Below, piece by piece: positions 27,320 to 35,392 of a stretch of DNA of 64,000 nt. Numbering within the stretch: the stretch's first letter is position 1; the number at the start of each line of letters is the position of its first letter. The position numbers and the translations under genes were made by a program. The notes under the pieces are model-generated. The model did not search any database. It saw only the letters and a program-made list of their open reading frames with translations, and was not told where the DNA came from. Source of the stretch: an uncultured Loktanella sp. (GTDB taxonomy: Bacteria > Pseudomonadota > Alphaproteobacteria > Rhodobacterales > Rhodobacteraceae); NCBI GenBank assembly GCA_937132065.1, contig CAKZNT010000086.1, positions 1 to 64,000 on the forward strand, read 5' to 3'.

Positions 27320-27973
27320 TTACCAGTGTGTTTCAAAAATGGCGGCTGCGATGATCTTGTGCATTGGGACGATACGCGGGTTAGCTTGATGTCTGGAGCA
27401 GAAATACTCCATCAGCATATCGAGTTCTTCTAAAGAGGGGCGACGCGAGCGCGTGTCGGATTTTTTTACCATCCTATGATGTTTAAGGGTGCGCATGGCT
27501 TCTTCGAACTCTGAAACTGGCATCGTTGCTCGGCAGATAGGCCCACCGTAACGAATGAGCGTTCCCAACGTCACCATGTATCCATTTACCGTTTGAGGCA
27601 TACGTGGTTTGAGCGTGTAGTGCGCAGGCGTGTCCAGCTTTGGGTCGATCGGAGGTGCTTGGACGCCGAACTCGAGTCTGTGCAATGTGCTGAGCATCTG
27701 GGCTTTCGACTTTCCAAAACCAAACGGGGATGCCGTGGAATAATCATCAATGCACCGTGATACGGACTTGCGTGCCTTTGCACGGACAGCTCGCTCCATG
27801 CCTCCTTTCCGATTAAGGTCACTTTTTCTGTCATTCAGCCAGCTTTTTGCGGCTGCTCGGGTGGCAAATGTCTCTACCAAATTGAGAATGACTTTACCCT
27901 TCCGTTTCTTTCGAATTTGCGCGGTAAAGCTCGGCTTTCCATCTTTCTTTTGACGTTCAACAATGGTTCCCAT
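27320..27973 (-). pseudogene. Truncated tyrosine integrase, dusA type
   Basis: The 217-residue frame begins MGTIVERQKKDGKPSFTAQIRKKRKGK (arm-binding domain), has a SAM-like core-binding segment (VNGYMVTLGTLIRYGG) and enters the catalytic domain (RRPSLEELDMLMEYF, MHKIIAAAIFETHW) before a stop. The catalytic Arg, His-x-x-Arg, His and Tyr of tyrosine recombinases lie beyond this point and are missing. Its position beside attR and its N-terminal style fit dusA-specific integrases. It should be inactive, so the island is probably fixed unless another integrase acts in trans. Confidence 0.8.
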
Positions 27974-28158
27974 GGAGTTTCTTTCCAGTCCGGGATTTCG
28001 TTAGTCGGAACATCTGATCGTTTGTTTTTTAGATCAGCGGGTCTTTTAAGGTTTTGTCTGAAATCGGTGGTGATCGGGCCGAATAGGAAGGAGTGATTCC
28101 ACTGATTGAGCAGAAGCCCATCGTCTTATTGTGCGAGGTGGAAATCCCATGGGGAAAA

Positions 28159-28196
28159 GTGCTACATCCCGACACCAGTGCTACATCGTGTAGCAC
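28159..28196. repeat. Arm-type repeats near attR
   Basis: GTGCTACAT at 28159-28167 and again at 28178-28186 is followed by the inverted copy TGTAGCAC at 28189-28196. The same TGTAGCA motif is found beside attL and the middle site. These are likely integrase arm-binding sites between the integrase gene and the core site. Confidence 0.6.
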
Positions 28197-28246
28197 CGCG
28201 CCCAAAAACGAGGGTAAATCGAGCCGAAACGAGGAAAACGTGAGAA

Positions 28247-29269
28247 ATGTTTGATCCAAAAAACCAAGAAAAATCAGGGTTTTCCGATGTTCAGCGGGCT
28301 GCGCGTCTATCCGTGGCCCCGATGATGGACTGGACAGACCGGAATTGTCGCTACTTTCATCGGCTTATGTCGCGCCATGCTCTGCTTTATACAGAGATGG
28401 TGACCGCGCCTGCGGTGATCCACGGGGATCGCGCAAAGCTGTTGGATTTTAGCGCCGCCGAGCAGCCGCTAGCCTTGCAGCTGGGTGGGTCGCACCCTGA
28501 TCAACTCGCTCAGGCCGCGAAAATCGCCCAAGACTGGGGTTATGCAGAGGTGAACCTCAACTGTGGTTGCCCCTCTGATCGTGTGCAATCGGGCTCGTTT
28601 GGCGCGGTCCTGATGGAGAATGCGCCGCTGGTGGCCGAGTGCGTGGCGGCGATGCGCGCCAAGGTGAACGTGCCTGTCACAGTCAAATGCCGTATCGGCG
28701 TTGATGACCAGACGCCCGCCGACATTTTGCCCGATTTCCTCGCGCGGGTGAGCGCGGCTGGCTGTGATCGCTTTACAATTCATGCCCGCAAAGCGTGGTT
28801 GCAGGGTCTGTCGCCCAAAGAGAACCGCGATGTGCCGCCGCTTGATTACATGCTTGTGCACGAGATGAAGGCGCTGTTCCCGCATCTACATCTTTCGGTA
28901 AACGGCGGTGTAACGACGCTTGATGATACGCTGCGGTTTCTGGAGGCTGGCTTGGACGGGGTGATGATCGGGCGCGCGGCCTATCATAGCCCTGCCAACA
29001 TCCTGCTGGACGCCGATCGCTTGGTCTTTGGCGATGGAGAGACCCGTAGCGCCCATGAAATCGTGCATTTGATGTTGCCTTATATCGCGGACCATATTGC
29101 GGCGGGCGGCAGATTGCAGCAGATTACTAGACATATGCTGGGCCTTTTTCAGGGCAGGGCGGGCGCACGGATGTGGCGTCGCCATCTGTCGGAAAACGCC
29201 CACCGAGATGACAGTAACGAACGCACCGTGCTTGAGGCATTGGCGTATGTAACGGAGATGGTCGCGTAA
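28247..29269 (+). CDS. dusA: tRNA-dihydrouridine synthase A
   Basis: The 340-residue flavoprotein has the DusA hallmarks ARLSVAPMMDWTDRNCRYFHR, the catalytic cysteine in LNCGCPSDRVQSGSFGA, VTVKCRIGVDD and FTIHARKAWLQGLSPKENR. It reduces uridines in the D-loop of tRNA. Its first 20 or so residues (MFDPKNQEKSGFSDVQRA) come from the island, replacing the native start that survives at 18433. The gene remains intact, which shows how this integration site is tolerated. Its promoter must now also lie in island DNA. The stop overlaps the next start (TAATG). Confidence 0.94.
   Translation: MFDPKNQEKSGFSDVQRAARLSVAPMMDWTDRNCRYFHRLMSRHALLYTEMVTAPAVIHGDRAKLLDFSAAEQPLALQLGGSHPDQLAQAAKIAQDWGYAEVNLNCGCPSDRVQSGSFGAVLMENAPLVAECVAAMRAKVNVPVTVKCRIGVDDQTPADILPDFLARVSAAGCDRFTIHARKAWLQGLSPKENRDVPPLDYMLVHEMKALFPHLHLSVNGGVTTLDDTLRFLEAGLDGVMIGRAAYHSPANILLDADRLVFGDGETRSAHEIVHLMLPYIADHIAAGGRLQQITRHMLGLFQGRAGARMWRRHLSENAHRDDSNERTVLEALAYVTEMVA
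28304..28329 (+). repeat. Right attachment site (attR core)
   Basis: These 26 bases inside dusA repeat 18472-18497 with two mismatches. They encode RLSVAPMMD of the functional enzyme. Together with attL they define the ends of the inserted island. Confidence 0.85.
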
Positions 29270-30084
29270 TGGACATGAGCTTGGTCATCGGCATGGGGGC
29301 CATGTTGCTCGTGATTGGCGCATTTACGGGCGTGCTGGCAGGGTTGCTTGGCGTTGGCGGCGGTATCGTTCTGGTTCCAGCGTTTTTCTACGCGTTCCAA
29401 GCGCTCGGCTACGACAGCCCGCAGTTGATGCAGATGTGTCTGGGCACGTCACTGGCGACGATCATTGTGACCTCGGCCCGTTCGGTGCTCGCGCATCACA
29501 AAAAGGGGGCTGTGGAGTGGTCGATCCTGCGCGGATGGGCGCCTGGCATTGCGATTGGCGCGGTTGCCGGCTTTTTCATCGCGTCCTCTTTACGCTCGAC
29601 GGCGTTGCAGATGATCTTTGGCATTCTGGCGATCTGTGTCGGGCTTTATATGGCGCTGGGCAAAATGCATTGGCGATTGGGTGATGCAATGCCAAGGGGA
29701 CTGTTTCGTGTGCTGACCTCTCCGGTTATCGGCTTTCTGTCAGTCTTGATGGGGATCGGGGGCGGGTCGTTTGGCGTGCCCACAATGACCCTGTTTAGCG
29801 TGCCTATCCACCGCGCTGTGGCAACGGCGGCTGGATTTGGCGTCATAATCGCAGTGCCCTCTGTTATCGGCTTCATGACGGTCGACATGGCCGTTTCGCC
29901 GCCCTTTTCGCTTGGTGCGGTTAACCTGCCTGCGTTTGGTTTGATCGTGGCAATGACAATGATTACAGCACCTTGGGGCGCAGCATTGGCGCATAGGCTC
30001 GATCCGAAACCGCTAAAGCGGGTGTTTGGCGTGTTCTTGATATTGGTGGCGTTGAATATGCTGAGAAAGGCGCTTGGATGGTAA
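29269..30084 (+). CDS. TauE/SafE-family permease
   Basis: The 271-residue protein has about eight hydrophobic segments and the family duplications GVLAGLLGVGGGIVLVPAFFY and SVLMGIGGGSFGVPTMTLFSVPIHRAVATAAGFG. TauE/SafE proteins export sulfite, sulfoacetate or related organosulfur anions. It overlaps dusA by one base and the next gene by 7, so it sits in an operon downstream of dusA. Substrate is not determined. Confidence 0.88.
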   Translation: MDMSLVIGMGAMLLVIGAFTGVLAGLLGVGGGIVLVPAFFYAFQALGYDSPQLMQMCLGTSLATIIVTSARSVLAHHKKGAVEWSILRGWAPGIAIGAVAGFFIASSLRSTALQMIFGILAICVGLYMALGKMHWRLGDAMPRGLFRVLTSPVIGFLSVLMGIGGGSFGVPTMTLFSVPIHRAVATAAGFGVIIAVPSVIGFMTVDMAVSPPFSLGAVNLPAFGLIVAMTMITAPWGAALAHRLDPKPLKRVFGVFLILVALNMLRKALGW

Positions 30085-30788
30085 GAGCTGGCTATGAGGT
30101 GCGCGGGTTTGACCCCGCGGTGGCGGCTTGGGCGCAAGCGGCGCATCTCGCGGCTCTCAAGCTGGATCGCTCCGAGCGCCGTCATGGCGACACGTGGTTT
30201 GTCGGTGTGGATGTGCTTCCCAATGCGGCAGATGGATCGCTTGATGGTGTGCCTTTGCCGTTTGCCCAGATGGCCCCGTCTTGGCATCGTGGCCAGCTTT
30301 CGGTTGTCTACCCCGACTACCCAAAGCGTGATGCGACCGAAAGTGACGCGGCCCACCGGTTTCGCAAGACCCGCGACGCGGCCCATATGGACGGACTATT
30401 GCCCGAAGGCCCCGACAAGCGCCGCCATATGCGTGAACCCCATGGCTTTATTGTCGGGATTGCCTTGAACGAGGCGACGGCGAGCCCGCTTGTTGTCTGG
30501 GAAGGGAGCCATTTGATTATGCAAGCCGCGTTTGCCGCCGCATATGCAGATGTGCCGCCAGAGCACTACGGCGATGTTGATGTGACGGATGTGTATCAAG
30601 TGGCGCGCCGTGCGGTTTTCGAGCGCTGTCCGCGCCTTGAGATACCAACGGTTGTCGGAGAAGCGGTGTTTTTGCACCGCCACCTGATCCACGGCGTTGC
30701 ACCTTGGGAGGGGCATGCGCCTGTCGAGGGGCGCATGATTGCCTATTTTCGCCCGATGATTGCCCCTGTCGACTGGATCAAGCCTTGA
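30078..30788 (+). CDS. Possible Fe(II)/2-oxoglutarate dioxygenase-like protein
   Basis: The 236-residue protein has HMDG near residue 113 (HxD facial-triad candidate) and HRHLIHGVAPWEGHAPVEGRMIAYFRP near residues 196-230, giving a distal His and a following Arg as in phytanoyl-CoA-type dioxygenases. This assignment is based on motif order only. It overlaps the TauE gene start-to-stop and converges on the YafY regulator with an 11-bp overlap. I do not recognise a named family. Confidence 0.5.
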   Translation: MVRAGYEVRGFDPAVAAWAQAAHLAALKLDRSERRHGDTWFVGVDVLPNAADGSLDGVPLPFAQMAPSWHRGQLSVVYPDYPKRDATESDAAHRFRKTRDAAHMDGLLPEGPDKRRHMREPHGFIVGIALNEATASPLVVWEGSHLIMQAAFAAAYADVPPEHYGDVDVTDVYQVARRAVFERCPRLEIPTVVGEAVFLHRHLIHGVAPWEGHAPVEGRMIAYFRPMIAPVDWIKP

Positions 30789-31476
30789 TGCCTCCGGCGG
30801 GAGTTTGATTGGACATAGAAAGTTTGCGGGCGTTAAAGGCGGCAAGTGATTTGCCCGCTTCATCGACAAAGAGGCTCGGCAGAACTTTGACGGCGCTGCA
30901 TTGATCGACCCGCAGCTCTGTGAAATCGCTGATTTTTTCGTTCCAGACCACGCAGGTCCACAGCCGTCCCCAGTAATCCAGTTGCAACGGCCGCACGACG
31001 ATATCGGTTCCGTCCAGAGTCAGGCGCAGTTTCTGGCGGGTGCGGATGGCTTGTCGGATGACGGGTAGAAACTGGAAGCCGCGCGCCGCATCTGCAAAGG
31101 GGTAGATCGCAAATCCGTAGCCTGTTGGAGCGCGCGTTCTGTCCTCTGGCATCACCGCATCAAGCTTTGCCGAGAGCGAGCGCGCCGCTGCGCTGAGTTC
31201 GCTATCTGCGTTCTGGCCCACCGCCTGAAGACCGATGTGCAGCGCCTCGACCTCGGTCATTGTCAGATTGAGCGGGGGCAGGGTGATGGCCGCCGTCACA
31301 CGGTAGCCAATGCCGCGCGCGCCTTCGATCGGCACGCCCGAGGCGGCAAGCGTCTCCATGTCGCGATAGATCGTGCGCAAGGACACCTTTGTCGCCGCCG
31401 CAAGATCGGCCGCTTTATGCAGCGCCCCGTCGCGTAAAATCTGAACAAGTGCCATGAGGCGGTCGGCGCGGCGCAT
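30778..31476 (-). CDS. YafY-type transcriptional regulator (HTH plus WYL domain)
   Basis: The protein of about 232 residues has an N-terminal DeoR-like helix-turn-helix (RRADRLMALVQILRDGALHKAADLAAATKVSLRTIYRDMETLAASG) and a C-terminal WYL-like region (LRLTLDGTDIVVRPLQLDYWGRLWTCVVWNEKISDF). Start 31476 (MRRADR) is the usual family start. It is divergent from tatA, with direct repeats in between that may be its operator. Targets are not evident. Confidence 0.85.
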   Translation of the reverse strand: MRRADRLMALVQILRDGALHKAADLAAATKVSLRTIYRDMETLAASGVPIEGARGIGYRVTAAITLPPLNLTMTEVEALHIGLQAVGQNADSELSAAARSLSAKLDAVMPEDRTRAPTGYGFAIYPFADAARGFQFLPVIRQAIRTRQKLRLTLDGTDIVVRPLQLDYWGRLWTCVVWNEKISDFTELRVDQCSAVKVLPSLFVDEAGKSLAAFNARKLSMSNQTPAGGIKA

Positions 31477-31499
31477 CACTGATTCCAATCGTGTTTTCC

Positions 31500-31540
31500 C
31501 AAGTTTTGTCAATTATCTGGCAACTGACAAGTTTTTGTCA
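31500..31540. promoter_or_regulatory. Direct repeats upstream of the YafY-type regulator
   Basis: CAAGTTTTGTCA (31500-31511) and CAAGTTTTTGTCA (31528-31540) lie 28 bp apart just upstream of the regulator start. A TGACAA also overlaps the second copy in inverted sense. The position suggests autoregulation by the WYL regulator. Confidence 0.5.
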
Positions 31541-31666
31541 CAAGAAACAGGAAATACCTGCTAAATGGGCGGTTTTTGCGCCTTCCATCGCCTGCTTCTT
31601 CGCCCTATCTCTAGGGGAGAGAGTTTAATGCGGCACGCCATGTGCCTGCGAAGTGGAGAATGAAAA

Positions 31667-31879
31667 ATGCTGAATAATATTGGTTTGCCTGGTCTTTTGC
31701 TGATTGCGGTTGTTGTCTTGGTCCTGTTTGGCCGCGGCAAGATTTCGTCGTTGATGGGCGAAGTGGGCAAGGGCATCACCGCATTCAAGAAAGGCGTTGA
31801 TGACAGCAAGACCGAACTGGAAGACAGCCTTGAGTCTGCCAAAGACGTCACACCTGCTGACGAAAAAGACAAAGCCTAA
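31667..31879 (+). CDS. tatA: Twin-arginine translocase subunit TatA
   Basis: The 70-residue protein has one N-terminal membrane helix ([38 protein letters not shown]) with the FGRGKI hinge of TatA, then an amphipathic helix and an acidic tail. It forms the protein-conducting pore of the Tat pathway for folded proteins. GGAG precedes the ATG. First gene of tatABC. Confidence 0.95.
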   Translation: MLNNIGLPGLLLIAVVVLVLFGRGKISSLMGEVGKGITAFKKGVDDSKTELEDSLESAKDVTPADEKDKA

Positions 31880-31905
31880 TCTAACCCAACTGAGGGAATA
31901 CGCTG

Positions 31906-32421
31906 ATGTTTGGCCTTGGCTGGAGCGAAATGGTGCTGGTCGCCATTGTGGCGCTGATTGTGATCGGCCCGAAAGACTTGCCTGGAATGTTCCGCACGTT
32001 GGGGCAGTTCACGGGCAAGGCAAAGGGCATGGCCCGCGAGTTTAGCCGTGCTATGGAAGCGGCGGCCGACGAGTCTGGCGTCAAGGACATCTCGAGCAGC
32101 CTCAAGGCCGCGGCGAACCCGCAAAAGTTTGGCGTGGATAAAATCCGCGAGGCGACTGGATTGCAGGCTGGCCCCGCCACCCGCGAGTTGACCGAAGAAC
32201 GCGCAAAGGCGAAAGCGAAAGCATCCGAGGCGATGGCCAAGGCCGCAACAGAGCGCAAAGCCCGCGAGGCTGCACAGGCAGAAGCGACGAAGCCTGTGGC
32301 GGACCCTGCACCTGCGACCAAGAAGGCGCCTGCCAAGAAAGCAGCTGCGCCCAAAAAGCCGGCTGCAAAGAAAAAGCCAGCAGCAAAGAAACCTGCCGCA
32401 AAGCCAAAGGGTGACGCATGA
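31906..32421 (+). CDS. tatB: Twin-arginine translocase subunit TatB
   Basis: The 171-residue protein begins MFGLGWSEMVLVAIVALIVIGPKDLPGMFRTLGQF, the TatB form of the helix-hinge-amphipathic arrangement (Glu-8, GPKDLP). The C-terminal half is an unstructured Lys/Ala/Pro-rich tail (KKAPAKKAAAPKKPAAKK), common in alphaproteobacteria. TatB with TatC recognises twin-arginine signal peptides. It overlaps tatC by 4 bases. Confidence 0.94.
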   Translation: MFGLGWSEMVLVAIVALIVIGPKDLPGMFRTLGQFTGKAKGMAREFSRAMEAAADESGVKDISSSLKAAANPQKFGVDKIREATGLQAGPATRELTEERAKAKAKASEAMAKAATERKAREAAQAEATKPVADPAPATKKAPAKKAAAPKKPAAKKKPAAKKPAAKPKGDA

Positions 32422-33287
32422 GCGCGAATGACGAAATCGAAGACAGCTCTGCCCCGTTGATGGAGCATTTGACCGAGCTTCGGTCACGGCTGATCTATTC
32501 CGTGCTGGCGTTCATTGGCGGCATGATCATCGCGTTTACGGTCTGGAACCCCGTTTTCAACTTTCTGACATCGCCGCTCTGTGATGCGCTGATCGCGCGG
32601 GGGCAGTCATGTGATTTGCAGTTCATCGCGCTTGAAGAGGGTTTCTTTGTTGCGATTTCGATCTCGCTTTTGGGGGGGCTTGTGATCGGGTTTCCGATCA
32701 TCAGCTACCAGATGTGGCGGTTCGTGGCCCCTGGCCTATACAAGAACGAGCGCGGCGCGTTTCTGCCGTTCCTGCTTGCTTCGCCGCTGATGTTTTTCAT
32801 GGGCGCAGCGTTTGCCTATTACGTTATCACGCCGCTTGCGTTCAACTTTTTCCTCGGGTTCCAGCAAGAAAATGTGCTGACATCCGATCAGGATGCCACG
32901 GCGGTTGCGGCTGGCATCATTTTCCAAGGGTCAGCGAAGGCATATCTGTCGCTTACTATTAAATTCATCGTGGCTTTTGGGCTGTGCTTCCAGCTGCCTG
33001 TGTTGCTGACGTTGATGGGCAAGGCGGGGCTTGTTTCGGCAAAGGGTCTGCGCGGCACACGTAAATATGCGATGGTCGGCATCCTGATCGTGGCCGCCCT
33101 TGCGACCCCGCCGGATGTGATTAGTCAGGTGATTTTGTTTGTCGTCGTTTACGGTCTTTATGAAGTGTCAATTCAGCTTGTCGCCCGTGTTGAGCGCAAG
33201 CGCGAAAAGAAGTTGCGCGCCGAAGGCCTATGGGATGATGACATCCACGGCGATCAAGCGGATGGCGACGAGGAGCCAGACTTGTGA
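32418..33287 (+). CDS. tatC: Twin-arginine translocase subunit TatC
   Basis: The 289-residue protein has six membrane helices and the TatC signatures MEHLTELRSRLIYSVLAF, GFPIISYQMWRFVAPGLYKNERG and FGLCFQLPVLLTLMG. TatC is the signal-peptide receptor in the inner membrane. It overlaps the next gene, an ATPase, by 4 bases. Confidence 0.96.
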   Translation: MSANDEIEDSSAPLMEHLTELRSRLIYSVLAFIGGMIIAFTVWNPVFNFLTSPLCDALIARGQSCDLQFIALEEGFFVAISISLLGGLVIGFPIISYQMWRFVAPGLYKNERGAFLPFLLASPLMFFMGAAFAYYVITPLAFNFFLGFQQENVLTSDQDATAVAAGIIFQGSAKAYLSLTIKFIVAFGLCFQLPVLLTLMGKAGLVSAKGLRGTRKYAMVGILIVAALATPPDVISQVILFVVVYGLYEVSIQLVARVERKREKKLRAEGLWDDDIHGDQADGDEEPDL

Positions 33288-34120
33288 GCGAGTTGGAGCG
33301 GATTGCGGCAGCGCTAGAGCGGATGAGCCCTGCGCCTGCTGGCGCCCCCGACTTTGCGGAGGCCTCTGCGTTTGTCTGGCATCCTGATCCCGACCGCCTT
33401 GTGCCTGTTGCCCGCGTCAACCGTGTCGCGGTTGATCTGCTGGTTGGCGTTGATCGGTCGCGTGACACGCTGCTGGCGAATACGGTGCAATTTGCCAAAG
33501 GTTTGCCCGCCAATAACGCCCTGTTGTGGGGCGCGCGCGGCATGGGAAAGTCGAGCCTTGTCAAGGCGATACATGGTGCTGTTCATGCAAAGCATGAAGG
33601 CTTGAAAGTCGTCGAGGTGCAGCGCGAAGACCTGCCGTCTATTGGCCGTTGTCTGAACCTGCTGCGCGGCCGCCCCGAGCGGTTTATCATGTTCTGCGAC
33701 GACCTGTCGTTTGGTGCAGACGATGCCCATTACAAATCTCTCAAGGCGGTGCTGGATGGTGGTATTGAGGGGCGTCCCGACAATGTCGTGCTTTATGCCA
33801 CGTCGAACCGTCGCCATTTGATGCCCCGCGACATGATCGAAAACGAGCGGTCTACCGCGATTTCTGCGGGTGAGGCGGTCGAAGAAAAAGTGTCGCTTTC
33901 GGATCGGTTTGGCCTGTGGCTTGGCTTCCATGCTTGCGATCAGGATCAATATCTGGCGATGATCCGTGGCTATTGTGATGCTTACGGTGTCACGATTGAT
34001 GCGGCGACTTTGCGCGCCGAGGCGATTGAATGGCAGGCCACGCGCGGCAGCCGTTCAGGCCGCGTTGCGTGGCAATATTTCACTGATCTTGCAGGTCGCC
34101 GCGGTGTGACCCTGCCCTAG
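33284..34120 (+). CDS. DUF815-family AAA ATPase
   Basis: The 278-residue protein has Walker A GARGMGKSSLVK near residue 87 and Walker B-like FIMFCDDLSFGADD, both in the DUF815 context (LLWGARGMGKSS, VLDGGIEGRPDNVVLYATSNRRHLMPR). The family is common beside tatC in Rhodobacteraceae; its role is unknown. It is probably co-transcribed with tatABC. The stop shares a CTAG with the stop of the convergent peptidase gene. Confidence 0.88.
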   Translation: MSELERIAAALERMSPAPAGAPDFAEASAFVWHPDPDRLVPVARVNRVAVDLLVGVDRSRDTLLANTVQFAKGLPANNALLWGARGMGKSSLVKAIHGAVHAKHEGLKVVEVQREDLPSIGRCLNLLRGRPERFIMFCDDLSFGADDAHYKSLKAVLDGGIEGRPDNVVLYATSNRRHLMPRDMIENERSTAISAGEAVEEKVSLSDRFGLWLGFHACDQDQYLAMIRGYCDAYGVTIDAATLRAEAIEWQATRGSRSGRVAWQYFTDLAGRRGVTLP

Positions 34121-35331
34121 GGCAGGAAGTCCGCTGGATCAGCCGAGGTCAGGCCGCGCCGCACCTCAAAGTGCACAAAGCTCGGGTCGCCTGCGCGCAC
34201 CTTACCGATAGATTGCCCCTTTGATACGCTTGCCCCTTTTGCAACGGTGACGCCATCAAGGTTGGTGTAAACGGTCAGCAATCCGCCGCTATGTTTGATC
34301 ACGACAATCGCCACGCCGCTGGTGTCGGTGGTGACGGCTGCAACCGTGCCGCTGGCTGCGGACTTAACGGATGTGCCAGCGGGCGCGCCGATGTCGATGC
34401 CTTCGTTGCGACCTGCGGCATAGGCGCGGATGATCGACCCTTGCACAGGATAGGCCAGTGTCGCGTTCGCATTGGTTGCGGGCTGGGCTGCGGGTGTGCC
34501 AAGGTCAGGCGCTTGTGGCACAGAGGCAGCAGGAATGGGGGCTGACGGTGTTTCGTCGGGCAGGGGCGTCGAGGCGCTAGGCGGCACGGGTGTCTGGCTT
34601 CCCGCGCCTGGTGCCGTTTCTTCTGCGGGGGGCGTGGCGACGGGGGCGGCACTGGCTGTGCGCACGGGCGCGGTTTGCCCCGCGGCGGGGATCAACAGGA
34701 ATTGCCCTTCGCGCACAGAAAGCTCGGGGCCAACGCCGTTCCAGTCAGCAATGGATTTCACAGGCACATTGTAGAGCCGCGAGATCGAGAAGATGGTTTC
34801 GCCGCGCGCAACCTTGTGCTGCACTGGCTCTGAGCCCGTTTGCACGACGGGGGCAGTGGCATTCATCGGGGCGGTTGCCACGGGTGTTTGTGGCCCTGCG
34901 CGATCAAGGGCCGTTGTCGCGATTGCAGCCACGTCAAGCGTGCCTGTTGCGGGCTGGATCGGCCCTGTCTGGGCTGCTCCTGTTGCGGGTGATGGTTCGG
35001 CCACGCGCTTGGGCAGGGCAACCAGTTCGTCGCGCCGCAGCTTGACGTCAGCGCCGATTCCGTTGTGGCTGGCCAGCTCGGCCGCGTTCAGCCCGAGGCG
35101 GCTGGCGATTGTGGTGATCGTGTCGTCGCGCTTGGCAACCACAACTTGATAGTTCGGATAAGAGATCACGCCGCGATCATCGGGGCGCGGGCGTGACGGC
35201 ATCGCAGCGACCGCGTCAGAGGTATCAAACCCCTTTGCCATATCGCGCAGATCAAAGTCGAAGGGTTTGTCACATGCGGCCAGCAATCCAAACGCTACGC
35301 TTGTGATCAATACCTGTTTCATCATCGTCAT
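34117..35331 (-). CDS. nlpD: Outer-membrane lipoprotein with LysM and M23 domains (NlpD-like)
   Basis: The 404-residue protein has a lipoprotein signal peptide with lipobox LLAAC. Two LysM repeats follow (YQVVVAKRDDTITTIASRLGLNAAELASHN near residue 60; HKVARGETIFSISRLYNVPVKSIADWN near residue 175). After a Pro/Ala-rich linker there is an M23 domain (NEGIDIGAPAGTSVKSAASGTVAAV, GQSIGKVRAGDPSFVHFEVRRG). The usual M23 zinc ligand in the first motif (HxGxD) appears as N-E-G-I-D, so it may be a non-catalytic amidase activator like E. coli NlpD. The neighbours pcm and surE support the assignment. Confidence 0.88.
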   Translation of the reverse strand: MTMMKQVLITSVAFGLLAACDKPFDFDLRDMAKGFDTSDAVAAMPSRPRPDDRGVISYPNYQVVVAKRDDTITTIASRLGLNAAELASHNGIGADVKLRRDELVALPKRVAEPSPATGAAQTGPIQPATGTLDVAAIATTALDRAGPQTPVATAPMNATAPVVQTGSEPVQHKVARGETIFSISRLYNVPVKSIADWNGVGPELSVREGQFLLIPAAGQTAPVRTASAAPVATPPAEETAPGAGSQTPVPPSASTPLPDETPSAPIPAASVPQAPDLGTPAAQPATNANATLAYPVQGSIIRAYAAGRNEGIDIGAPAGTSVKSAASGTVAAVTTDTSGVAIVVIKHSGGLLTVYTNLDGVTVAKGASVSKGQSIGKVRAGDPSFVHFEVRRGLTSADPADFLP

Positions 35332-35392
35332 CTGCTCGTCTCCTCATACCGCGGCTGCCCAAGTTTGCATGGGTTCTCGCCGTTTACTGGTT

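Larger units (their letters stand above)
18472..28329. mobile_element. Genomic island integrated in the 5' end of dusA
   Basis: The two ends carry imperfect direct repeats of dusA codons (26 bp, 2 mismatches). The left end keeps the native dusA start and the right end supplies a new start to the intact dusA. The right part holds a tyrosine integrase remnant close to the junction, as in known dusA-specific integrative elements. Cargo is an amino-acid importer and racemase cassette (18.6-24.5 kb) and a SUMF1-fold/small peptide pair (25.0-27.0 kb). A third att-like site at 24659-24757 suggests two modules in tandem. The right module looks AT-richer than the left one. Confidence 0.85.
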
